DNA of 64,000 nucleotides. Source: Chryseobacterium oleae. GTDB taxonomy: Bacteria > Bacteroidota > Bacteroidia > Flavobacteriales > Weeksellaceae. Below the pieces are notes generated by a model. The model was not told the origin of the DNA, did not search any database, and saw only the letters and a list, made by a program, of their open reading frames with translations. The position numbers were made by a program, and so were the translations under genes. Shown piece by piece: positions 52,026 to 59,606 of the stretch. The DNA lies in the NCBI RefSeq assembly GCF_900115055.1, contig NZ_FOVD01000001.1, positions 434,001-498,000 on the forward strand. Direction: 5' to 3'. Within the stretch, counting starts at the first letter, position 1; every line of letters begins with the position of its first letter.

Positions 52026-52568
52026 TTAAGGTTTCTCAGACAAGTCCTTTAATCTTGAAAGTCCTTTCTGGTAATCTTTTCCAATAGCATCTTCCAAATT
52101 CATAAACAATTTCATTACCGTGAACGGATAAGGTATTTTTGATGTAAATCCCCATGTTGCCTTGCTTCCGTTTCCTTCCGGAACAATTTTCACAAAGGCA
52201 TTGGCTTCACTTTTATAAGGAGTTAAAAACAGGAGTTCCGTATCAATTCTTTTGCCTGCTTCATCAATTTTTTTCACTTCCTGACAGCCTTTTCCGGCCG
52301 CATCTTTCTGACTGTCCCAGCATACTTTTTCGCCAGGCTGTCCGGTGATTCCGGTCCAGTCTTTTTTCATGGCAGGATCCAGGTCGTTCCATGGGCTCCA
52401 CTGATCCATTGCTTTTAATGTATTGGTCTGCTGCCACACTTTTTCAACCGGAGCATTGATGGTGATTGATTTCTCATACATACAGTCTCCCGAGATAAAA
52501 GCGGCCACAACCATCCATAGAATCAGGATAGAAGCCAGAACGAGAATAATTTTCTTTAATATTTTCAT
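52026..52568 (-). CDS. Membrane-anchored SRPBCC (polyketide-cyclase-like) protein
   Basis: A 180-aa protein with one N-terminal hydrophobic helix (IILVLASILILWMVVAAFI, about 7-26), then a START-like domain: YEKSITINAPVEKVWQQTNTLKAMDQWSPWNDLDPAMKKDWTG and GNGSKATWGFTSKIPYPFTVMKLFMNLEDAIGKDYQKGLSRLKDL. It would hang from the inner membrane and bind a hydrophobic ligand. The gene follows the next VOC gene by 9 bp. Confidence 0.8.
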   Translation of the reverse strand: MKILKKIILVLASILILWMVVAAFISGDCMYEKSITINAPVEKVWQQTNTLKAMDQWSPWNDLDPAMKKDWTGITGQPGEKVCWDSQKDAAGKGCQEVKKIDEAGKRIDTELLFLTPYKSEANAFVKIVPEGNGSKATWGFTSKIPYPFTVMKLFMNLEDAIGKDYQKGLSRLKDLSEKP

Positions 52569-52577
52569 GAATCGGGA

Positions 52578-52949
52578 TTATCTGTGTTGGTCTATTAAAA
52601 TCATGTTTCCGTCCGGATCCTTCAGGAAAATATGTTCCGGTCCTGAAGTGCTTTCGTCTGCTGCTTTTTCAAGCTCCACTCCGTTTTCCTTTAAATGTTT
52701 CTGAATGTCGCGTACGTCATCAAAAGATTCCAGATTCTGGGCATTTTCGTCCCATCCCGGATTGAATGTCAGCATATTTCCGTCGAACATCGCCTGAAAT
52801 AAGCCTACCAGTGTACTTCCGTTTTTCATAATCAGATAATTCTGCTCCATTTTACCGGCCATCACTGAGAAACCCAGTTTTTCGTAAAAATCTTTAGACT
52901 TCTGAAGATCCTTGACACTTAGACTGATTGAAAATGCTCCTAATTTCAT
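52578..52949 (-). CDS. VOC-family protein
   Basis: I chose the ATG at 52947-52949 (MKLGAFSISLSVKDLQKSKDFYEKLGF, 123 aa). The open frame extends to 53030, but that end is not family-like and reaches towards the upstream gene. Family strands are clear: LSVKDLQKSKDFYEKLGFSVMAG, YLIMKNGSTLVGLFQ, DDVRDIQKHLKENGVELEKAADE and IFLKDPDGNMILIDQH. Two of the usual metal-ligand positions are not filled. It is second in the run of small genes. Confidence 0.83.
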   Translation of the reverse strand: MKLGAFSISLSVKDLQKSKDFYEKLGFSVMAGKMEQNYLIMKNGSTLVGLFQAMFDGNMLTFNPGWDENAQNLESFDDVRDIQKHLKENGVELEKAADESTSGPEHIFLKDPDGNMILIDQHR

Positions 52950-53039
52950 ATGTATTTTTGATTTTTTAATGGTCATATGGAATCGCGTATGATCATGACT
53001 ATTTAATTTACCCAATGATAGCGATTTCATATGTAGTTT

Positions 53040-53435
53040 TTATTTTTTTAAAGCCAGTTTACTTCCCACAAACACCAATCCCCATACAACGATTCCCAAT
53101 ACCCAGAACCAGATCGGTGTAGGCAGAGAAAACATCATATAAATGGTTATGAACAGAAAAATAACTCCACAGACTGCTGCAGAAGTGTGCTTTCCATTAC
53201 TTGCCACTTTGGAAGCTGTAAATCCTGAAACGAAGGCAGCCAGTGCATAACCAATGATCACGAAAAACAACGCCATAAAAGGAGCTGTTGCGACATATTC
53301 TTTCATCGCAGTCATATCACCACTTCCAGCTGCTGCCGGAGGCGGATACACCTGATGACCTATTTTCTCAACGATGGTAATGCAGATAATTCCTGCAATA
53401 AGTCCCGCCGGGACAGCCAATATTCTTCTTAACAT
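53040..53435 (-). CDS. Small four-helix membrane protein of unknown function (131 aa)
   Basis: Four hydrophobic segments are visible (about 5-24, 51-72, 86-103 and 105-124), the first possibly acting as a signal anchor. MLRRILAVPAGLIAGIICITIVEKIGH at the start, a periplasmic-looking PPPAAAGSGDM loop, and PTPIWFWVLGIVVWGLVFVGSKLAL at the end resemble small integral membrane proteins common in Bacteroidota, without known function. Its stop is 3 bases from the previous start on the map, so it belongs to the run of small genes. Confidence 0.65.
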   Translation of the reverse strand: MLRRILAVPAGLIAGIICITIVEKIGHQVYPPPAAAGSGDMTAMKEYVATAPFMALFFVIIGYALAAFVSGFTASKVASNGKHTSAAVCGVIFLFITIYMMFSLPTPIWFWVLGIVVWGLVFVGSKLALKK

Positions 53436-53437
53436 GG

Positions 53438-53908
53438 TTATTGATTTTTTAAACGGGTTTTAAAGTCCAGTGCTCCGTCATAACTTTTCCAATCTCCAAT
53501 AAATTCTATATACTGTCCTTCTATTTTTTCAGTTTTTTTATTCCACTTGAAGGTATAAATAAATTTACCTTTAAAAATACCGGAATGTTTTCCTTTTGCT
53601 TCTTCCGCCAGTTCATAATCTCCGAAAACCACTCCTTTTCGTTTTGCATCTCTATATTTCGAAATGGTAATTTTCCCTTCATATTTCGCGTAGTTGTCAT
53701 CCACAAGAGAATACCCGGAAATAAAGTATTCCTGGTCATTTTTCTTATTCTGTTCGGAAATATTGACTTTCAGTTTCAGCTGTTGTCCGCTGTTGCCAAT
53801 GGTTCCGATATAAGGTTTACTGTTGTTCAGCCAGACATTTGAAATATCAGGCATTTGCCCCCATACAAAATTGCAGGCAAGAATGAGGATCCATAAAAGT
53901 TTTTTCAT
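53438..53908 (-). CDS. Small secreted protein of unknown function (156 aa)
   Basis: A signal peptide (MKKLLWILILACNFVWGQ) leads into a beta-rich domain: ISNVWLNNSKPYIGTIGNSGQQLKLKVNISEQ, EYFISGYSLVDDNYAKYEGKITISKY and FKGKFIYTFKWNKKTEKIEGQYIEFIGDWKSYDGALDFKTRL. The last part, with strand-like FKGKF and WKSYDG segments, resembles lipid- or ligand-binding beta-barrels, but I cannot name a family. It stands 2 bases from the membrane-protein gene. Confidence 0.65.
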   Translation of the reverse strand: MKKLLWILILACNFVWGQMPDISNVWLNNSKPYIGTIGNSGQQLKLKVNISEQNKKNDQEYFISGYSLVDDNYAKYEGKITISKYRDAKRKGVVFGDYELAEEAKGKHSGIFKGKFIYTFKWNKKTEKIEGQYIEFIGDWKSYDGALDFKTRLKNQ

Positions 53909-53917
53909 ATCGTGGTT

Positions 53918-54373
53918 TTATACTCCAAACTGAGACAGGTGGTGGTTCAGATGTTTTGCAAACATATTATTCCACTCTGTAGAATTTAGTTTTCCAAAAG
54001 AAAATGACTCTTTACCATCAAAAGCTTCAGGACCAAGCTGCTGTGTTTTCTGGATAAAACCGATCAGTCTTTTCTTCTCTTCATCAAAGTTTTTTCTTCC
54101 GGTAATCAAAAACTGGGGTGCTGTAGGGGAATCTCTCGAATACGCTTTTTCTCCAACCACTTTAGGTTTTACAAACGTCTTCAAAATAAACTTGGCAATA
54201 GATCCCGGTTTTTTATGTTTCTCCGGCTCATACACCATTTCATAAGATACGCTGCAGTGCGCAAGCATCTGGTCAACCGTCATTTTCCCCCATAAACCGT
54301 GAGTATCCTCTACCAGATTATTTATCCTATCAATATAGTTTTGAGCGTCTTTTGCGTCAAATACATTTTCCAT
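53918..54373 (-). CDS. DUF1569-family (DinB-like) protein
   Basis: A 151-aa soluble protein: MTVDQMLAHCSVSYEMVYEPE, GEKAYSRDSPTAPQFLITGRKNFDEEKKRLIGFI and WNNMFAKHLNHHLSQFGV. The His residues in QMLAHC and HLNHHL would bind metal, as in DinB/YfiT four-helix proteins, which are mostly thiol- or metal-dependent enzymes of unknown substrate. It is the first gene of the run 54373-51539 and lies 9 bases before the secreted protein gene. Confidence 0.82.
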   Translation of the reverse strand: MENVFDAKDAQNYIDRINNLVEDTHGLWGKMTVDQMLAHCSVSYEMVYEPEKHKKPGSIAKFILKTFVKPKVVGEKAYSRDSPTAPQFLITGRKNFDEEKKRLIGFIQKTQQLGPEAFDGKESFSFGKLNSTEWNNMFAKHLNHHLSQFGV

Positions 54374-54509
54374 ATACTTTCTAATTATCTGAAAGCAAAT
54401 ATATCAGTTTTTTCTTTTGATTTTTATAGGGGAATGAAAAAAACGGTGACGTGTTTGGGGTGGCGGGTTCTGGCTTCCGGGGTACCAGTTCCAGGATGCG
54501 AGATATGGG

Positions 54510-54646
54510 ATATGGATTATCAGTTGTCAGTTGCTAGTTGTCAGTTACTAGATACATGTTTTCGGAATGCAAAGTGAATAATTAGTGAATTTGTAGTTGA
54601 CCACTAGTCTCGACGCACTCTAAAACCCTAGTACCCTAAAACTCTC
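54510..54646. repeat. Degenerate tandem-word runs in the gap before the ABC permease
   Basis: About 54516-54550 repeats TCAGTTG / CTAGTTG (CAGTTGTCAGTTGCTAGTTG, then TCAGTTACTAG). About 54617-54646 repeats a CCCTA / CTCTAC word (AAAACCCTAGTACCCTAAAAC, then CTACTCTACAACC). No gene is seen in 54374-54646. Confidence 0.6.
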
Positions 54647-55837
54647 CTACTCTACAACCTCTTCTACCTCTTCAGCACCTGTATTTCTAAAAATAAACCA
54701 CAATTTGATCTTTAAAGCAATCCAGCCCAGGATAGCATAGATAACCAATAGGATGCTTAAATGTTTTAAGAAGGGAAATGTAAGTTCGACGGAACCTTTC
54801 TGGATCAGTAAAATTTTAAAAGCCTGAAGGAAAGGTGTAAGGGGAATGATATTGGCAATAAACTGAACGAAGGCAGGCATTGCACTCAACGGCCATGTGA
54901 ACCCACTGATAATAAATGCAGGAGATGCAATGACCATCAGAATCTGAGTGGCTTTCAAAGCATCCGGAATCAATATGCTGATGAGTACTCCCAAAAACGA
55001 AGCGGAACCTACAAAAACTGCCGTCAGAAGAATAAAATTAAGTATTCCTTCCGGCATCGGTACCCGGAAAATCATATGCATAAAGTAGTACACTCCGACT
55101 ATGAGAATGGAGAACACCCAGATCGGGATCACTTTGATCAGCATGGTCGGGAACGCCCATCTTTTCATTTTCAGGTATTCTTTAACAAAAGATCCTCTTT
55201 CAAGTTCGGCAGCAAAACTTACCGCCATCGCCAGAAGAATAACCTGCTGAAGAACGACAGCCAGCATCGCCGGCCACATAAAAATCAGATAGTTTCCTGT
55301 GGTATTGAAAAGTGTGATATAATTGGCTTTGAAAGGCTCATATTGGGTAGCTGCTTTCGTAGCGGGCATTCCTGCTTTTTGTAAAGCTTTGATGGAGGCT
55401 CCGGCAGAGAAAGTTCCTATTGTCAGCTGGAGTGCTTTGGAAGCAAAATTCGCGGTAAGAACGTTTCCAGTATTGACGTAGACATTCAGTTCCGGATATT
55501 TTTTCTGGAGCATATCAGCTTCAAATCTTGATGGAATAATTACAACAGCGGCCGCTTCATGCCTGATCACTTCATCCTTTATACTGAGCGGTTCCTGGGC
55601 ATATTTAATGATGCTGATGCTTTTATTGTCATCCAGCATATCGGTCAGCTGACTTGACAACGGCGTATTATCCCGGTCGACAACAAGTACCGGTGTATGT
55701 TCCACTTTTCCGCTTTTATACACGAAACCTAAGAGTGTGGCATAGAATACCGGGGCCAGAAAAAATACGGTCCTTAGGGTAGAATTGCCTATAAAAAGCT
55801 TGAACTCTCGTTTTAAAAGACGGAAAAATTCTTTCAT
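54647..55837 (-). CDS. ABC-2-type transporter permease (YhhJ/YbhR-like)
   Basis: A 396-aa inner-membrane permease. One helix near 22-40 is followed by a large periplasmic domain (about 45-170), then five or six helices between 175 and 385 (PAMLAVVLQQVILLAMAVSFAAELERGSFVKEYL, PTMLIKVIPIWVFSILIVGVYYFM). Family proteins export drugs or lipids. No ATP-binding gene is in the operon, so a distant ATPase would be needed. It is 2 bases from the upstream membrane-fusion gene, so they are cotranscribed. Confidence 0.87.
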   Translation of the reverse strand: MKEFFRLLKREFKLFIGNSTLRTVFFLAPVFYATLLGFVYKSGKVEHTPVLVVDRDNTPLSSQLTDMLDDNKSISIIKYAQEPLSIKDEVIRHEAAAVVIIPSRFEADMLQKKYPELNVYVNTGNVLTANFASKALQLTIGTFSAGASIKALQKAGMPATKAATQYEPFKANYITLFNTTGNYLIFMWPAMLAVVLQQVILLAMAVSFAAELERGSFVKEYLKMKRWAFPTMLIKVIPIWVFSILIVGVYYFMHMIFRVPMPEGILNFILLTAVFVGSASFLGVLISILIPDALKATQILMVIASPAFIISGFTWPLSAMPAFVQFIANIIPLTPFLQAFKILLIQKGSVELTFPFLKHLSILLVIYAILGWIALKIKLWFIFRNTGAEEVEEVVE

Positions 55838-55839
55838 AA

Positions 55840-56799
55840 TTATTTCAGGATAACGTTAGCGTTTACCAATATACCTTTAGCCTTATTCATGTCGGTGGGT
55901 TTCACTTTGATCTCATAAACTGCGTCCTGCAGCTGATAGTCCGGATAAGCAGTAGTAATATCCGCATATCTTGTCAGCTGTTTGATGTAAACAATTGTCC
56001 CTTTCAAAGTTTCTTTATTATAAACCACCTGCATATTAACTTCCTGTCCTTTTTTGTATTTTGAAATCGCACTTTCAGGAACTGTGAATCTGAAATAGGT
56101 ACTTTCAGGAATATATCCGTTGAATAAAGCAAAACCAGCCGTAGCCAATTCTCCGGCATTCAAGCTGATGGTTTCTATTTCCATATCATTGGTTGCGATA
56201 ATGTATCTCTCGGAATAGGCTACATTGGCCTCCTGAAGCGCACCTTTAGCCTGGGAAGCCTGTCCGGCTGCCATTTCCACTTTTTCCACGCGGGTTCCTC
56301 TCTGTACATCGTCCAGTTCAGCTACTACGGCATCATACTGGGCTTTTGCGCCCTGAAGCTTAGCATACACCTCATCATGAGCCTGAGGAGACATTAAGCT
56401 GTCGCGGAACATATTATTGGCTCTTTTATATGATTTCTGGGCAAATTCATATTGTTCTTTCAAGCCTTTATATTTAGCCTGAAGCTGTCTCAACTGATCT
56501 CCTGTTGCTCCGTTTTTTGCCATCTGCTCCTGAGCTGTCGCCGCGCTAACTGCACCCTGAGCCTGAGCAATTTTTGCAGAAACTTCCGGAACATCCAGTA
56601 AGGCCAGCGTATCGCCTTTTTTCACGGTCTGGCCTTCCGTTACGTATATTTTCAGAATTCTTCCGGTGACTTTAGGGGCAAAAGAGACGACATCTTTTTT
56701 GGTCTTCCCCGCGGAATCGTTCAGGTTTTCTTTTTTTTCACTGCAGCTCCCCAATAGAAAAAGAGCAGCAAAGAGGGTGAGTATATTTTTATGCATCAT
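55840..56799 (-). CDS. HlyD-family membrane-fusion (adaptor) lipoprotein
   Basis: A 319-aa adaptor that links an inner-membrane pump to TolC. A lipobox (LLGSC, Cys about 19) anchors it. The lipoyl half-motif VSFAPKVTGRILKIYVTEGQTVKKGDTLALLD (about 42-72) is followed by a coiled-coil hairpin (AKIAQAQGAVSAATAQEQMAK, KGLKEQYEFAQKSYKRA, DAVVAELDDV) and the beta-barrel half (IIATNDMEIETISLNAGELA, FTVPESAISKYKKGQEV). It stands 15 bases after the TolC gene. Confidence 0.92.
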   Translation of the reverse strand: MMHKNILTLFAALFLLGSCSEKKENLNDSAGKTKKDVVSFAPKVTGRILKIYVTEGQTVKKGDTLALLDVPEVSAKIAQAQGAVSAATAQEQMAKNGATGDQLRQLQAKYKGLKEQYEFAQKSYKRANNMFRDSLMSPQAHDEVYAKLQGAKAQYDAVVAELDDVQRGTRVEKVEMAAGQASQAKGALQEANVAYSERYIIATNDMEIETISLNAGELATAGFALFNGYIPESTYFRFTVPESAISKYKKGQEVNMQVVYNKETLKGTIVYIKQLTRYADITTAYPDYQLQDAVYEIKVKPTDMNKAKGILVNANVILK

Positions 56800-56814
56800 T
56801 TTAATAGTAAGGGA

Positions 56815-58224
56815 TTAATAAAGTTTTGTGATATCAAGCTCCTGAGTCGATCTCATCAGCTCTATTCCGGCTCTTCTCTGGTTGAAAAGGGCATTCTGAT
56901 ATTCAAGCTCCACGACTTCAAGATCATTTTCCGCATCGATGAGCTGTGAAGATTTACTCATCCCGTATCTGAATTCTTTTTCAGCCTGAACCAAAGCGTT
57001 TTTAGCGAGTTCTTTTTCTTTGGCTTTTAAAGTGATCTGAGCGGTTGCAATGTCGTAATTGGTTTGATTATTTGCCTGATTCAGCGTTAATTTTTTTAAG
57101 GCATCTTCTTTTTTATTCTGAAGGACTTCTTTTCCAACTTTCGCTGTTTCTTCTGCATGTTTTCCTTCTTTTCCGTCAAAGATTTCCCATTTAAAACCGA
57201 CACCAGCCGTTAATAGAGGAAGAATATTCACATTCGTAGGTCTCCAGTCCAGTTTTGCGCCTTCATAGCCCAGGGCCGGAACTGCAGGAATTACATTTTC
57301 CGAGGTTTTGATTCGGCTTCCGTAAAGTCCGATATAATAGGCGGATGCCATCAACTGTACTTTAGGAATCATCCAGGTTCTCTCGGCTTTTATTTTATAG
57401 TCTGCCGCTGTTATACCATGTTCCAAAGCACGGACCTCAGCTCTTTCCTCAATTCCTTTTTGTGCGGAAAGCAATTCCAACGGAGCAAGCACGGGGTCGA
57501 TCATTCTGAGGCGTTCTTTACTGATTCCGCTCAGGATATAAAGCTGGGTAAGCAGAAGTTCTTTTTTACCCTCATACTCTACCATTTTGGCATCCAGCGT
57601 CGCCTGCGCGAGTTCTATTTTTTTATGATCGTATGGCGTGATCAGGCCATAACCTAAAGCTTTATCTGCTGTTTTTCTGTTAATGTCGAGTCTTTTTTTA
57701 CTTTCATCCAGCACTTTTTTAGACTGATGGATCAGAGCAAGCTGATCGTATGCTTTAGAAATACCAGCGACTACATCATCTTTTGTTTTTTCAAGGAGAA
57801 TATCTTCTGAGATTTTCTTTTCTTCGATGGCTTTTTTCAGGTACTTTACCTTTCCGCCTGAATAGAGAAGCATTTTGGCGTCTGCTTTTGCAATCCCTGA
57901 GAATCCGGAAACATTGAGGTTATTATTAAAACTTCCTTCCGGAATATTGATAAAAGGCGCCAGATTAATTTCCGGCGATGTAAGTCTTGCGGTTGCATTT
58001 AGATATCCGACCTGTCCGCTCACTTCAAGTGTAGGAAGAAAGATGTCTTTCAGTTTGTGTCCGTCAAGGTCTGTGAGTTTGTTCTGGGTAATCTGCATTT
58101 TGAGATCAGAATCACGGACCATAGCACTGTCTAAAAGTTCTTTAAAATCCGGCGCAGACTGTGCCCGGCAGAAAGCAGGGAAAGCCAAAAAACTAAACGT
58201 AAAAATCAATAAATTGTTTTTCAT
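56815..58224 (-). CDS. TolC-family outer-membrane efflux protein
   Basis: A 469-aa outer-membrane channel. The signal peptide ends near CRAQ. Helical and beta segments alternate as in TolC: AKADAKMLLYSGGKVKYLKKAIEEKK (the common Leu-Tyr-Ser-Gly turn), HKKIELAQATLDAKMVEYEGKKELLLTQLYILSGI, then a second half with VGFKWEIFDGKEGKHAEETAK and LVQAEKEFRYGMSKSSQLIDAENDLEVVELEYQNALFNQRRA. It works with the adaptor and permease encoded next; the TAAC promoter element upstream is uncertain. First gene of the export operon. Confidence 0.92.
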   Translation of the reverse strand: MKNNLLIFTFSFLAFPAFCRAQSAPDFKELLDSAMVRDSDLKMQITQNKLTDLDGHKLKDIFLPTLEVSGQVGYLNATARLTSPEINLAPFINIPEGSFNNNLNVSGFSGIAKADAKMLLYSGGKVKYLKKAIEEKKISEDILLEKTKDDVVAGISKAYDQLALIHQSKKVLDESKKRLDINRKTADKALGYGLITPYDHKKIELAQATLDAKMVEYEGKKELLLTQLYILSGISKERLRMIDPVLAPLELLSAQKGIEERAEVRALEHGITAADYKIKAERTWMIPKVQLMASAYYIGLYGSRIKTSENVIPAVPALGYEGAKLDWRPTNVNILPLLTAGVGFKWEIFDGKEGKHAEETAKVGKEVLQNKKEDALKKLTLNQANNQTNYDIATAQITLKAKEKELAKNALVQAEKEFRYGMSKSSQLIDAENDLEVVELEYQNALFNQRRAGIELMRSTQELDITKLY

Positions 58225-58239
58225 GGTTTATGTTTATAA

Positions 58240-58247
58240 CAAATATA
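58240..58247 (-). promoter_or_regulatory. -7 element of the efflux operon
   Basis: On the minus strand this reads TATATTTG (TAnnTTTG), 15 bases before the TolC start. No -33 TTTG at proper distance is visible. Confidence 0.45.
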
Positions 58248-59027
58248 ATGCAAAAAAATGTTAAATCCCCGAAGATAATTCGTCAATATGGTGAATTTAA
58301 AGTAAGTTTAAAATATGTTTAGTTTTAATCTTCTATTTGTGATGATTATAGAGGATCCGTTTAACTTTAATTTGAGGATTGTTTTAATTGGAAAAAAGTT
58401 GAATTTTCTTTTATTCATGGGGATATTTCTAGTCCAAATTTCATGTAATTCTTTTTTCTGAAACATTTAGATGAGTGAAGGAGGTAAGAATCGTTAAGGG
58501 AAAATCTAAAGATTTTTTTAAGCGTTGTTCTTAAAGCAGAGCTATTCTTAATACTCTTAAAAACTTAATGTCGCCTTAATGGTTCAATTTTTAGTTCCCG
58601 CAGATTTCTCAGATCACACAGATCAAAAAGTGTGTGAAATTTATCATTCAAAACATTGAAATTTTATAATTATGCTATGTGCTGCACTTCAAGATTTATC
58701 TGATAAATCCATGTATTCTTCGGGAAAATATTAACCACGGATTTCACGGATAGACACAGATGATTGCGTATATATTTTTTCGCAGATTTCTCAGATTGGG
58801 CAAATTTTTCATTGTAACAAATAAAAATTTTAATTTTTGTAAAACTTAAATGCTCTTCTTTACTGTATTAATTAAACTTCAAATAAACTAAAATGCTAAG
58901 AAAAACTTTTGTGACTTTTGTGGTTAATCATTTTTTCAAGGCATCATAAAGATTAAATCTGCTTCATCAAAACCATCTGCGAGAGAAAATATAACGTTTA
59001 CTCAAAAGTCCGATTTAGGGCAAACAA
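58248..59027. repeat. 780-base gene-free stretch of mixed dispersed repeats
   Basis: No supportable gene. Elements in order: GAAGGAGGTAAGAATCGTTAAG to CTTAATACTCTTAAAAACTTAA (about 58477-58569, like 29868); CCGCAGATTTCTCAGATCACACAG (58597); ACCACGGATTTCACGG (58734); CGCAGATTTCTCAGATTGG (58780); an inverted copy of the ACAAAAG element (58838-58928); and CATCTGCGAGAG (58967). These are the same words found in gaps near 4400, 11800-12100 and 29870-30090. Confidence 0.7.
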
Positions 59028-59054
59028 AAACTCCCCACAAAATGTGAGGAGTTT
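59028..59054 (-). terminator. Terminator of the ecotin gene
   Basis: AAACTCCCCACA / TGTGAGGAGTTT stem (one wobble pair) with a 3-base loop, followed on the minus strand by TTGTTTG, 18 bases after the ecotin stop. Confidence 0.82.
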
Positions 59055-59072
59055 ATATGTAAAGATATGGGT

Positions 59073-59561
59073 TTATCTCTGTACTGCGGATTTCATTTTC
59101 GCATCAGGACGTAAAACCCTGTAACGAACTTCAAGGTCTTTCGGTACATAAAATACCAAAGGAAGCTTGCTGTTGTATCTTACAATCTCCGGTTGAAGGG
59201 TCACAAATTTCTTTGTCTTTTTCTGATCCGGGCAAGCCATTAAGGTTCCTCCCGTTTCACCATTGGATTCTACTTCATAATAGTTGTAGCCCCATCCCTG
59301 AAGATCCTGAGTCTTCACATTACCCATTAAAAAATGTTTGTTGCAATCCAGCAATTTTTCAGCACCTACAAAAAATTCTACTTTTAAATCGCTTTCATTT
59401 TTTGCAACAGGCAACTGAATATATACCTGCTTGAATCCGTCTTTCGCTTTAGGGAACATTTCAATTTCCAGCTTCTCAAACTTTTCTGCTTTCTTTTGTG
59501 CGAAAGCATTTACACCTGCCAACATGATCAGTCCCGTCATTAAAGTTTTTGAAAATCTCAT
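59073..59561 (-). CDS. eco: Ecotin, periplasmic serine-protease inhibitor
   Basis: A 162-aa protein with a signal peptide (to AFAQ). Ecotin features are unmistakable: EIEMFPKAKDGFKQVYIQLP, SDLKVEFFVGAEKLLDCNKHFLMG, LQGWGYNYYEVES, the reactive loop GGTLMACPD, KKFVTLQPEIVRYNSKLPLVFY and the final VRYRVLRPD. Cys73 and Cys110 are 37 apart, as in E. coli ecotin. Aligned to E. coli, P1 is Leu107 and P1' is Met108 (E. coli Met-Met), predicting preference for chymotrypsin/elastase-like proteases. It follows the alpha-2-macroglobulin gene by 45 bases, so the two inhibitors are probably cotranscribed. Confidence 0.95.
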   Translation of the reverse strand: MRFSKTLMTGLIMLAGVNAFAQKKAEKFEKLEIEMFPKAKDGFKQVYIQLPVAKNESDLKVEFFVGAEKLLDCNKHFLMGNVKTQDLQGWGYNYYEVESNGETGGTLMACPDQKKTKKFVTLQPEIVRYNSKLPLVFYVPKDLEVRYRVLRPDAKMKSAVQR

Positions 59562-59606
59562 CTTATTTTTGTTTTAAAATTTTTACTTCTTCCCTATAGC
59601 CAAAAA

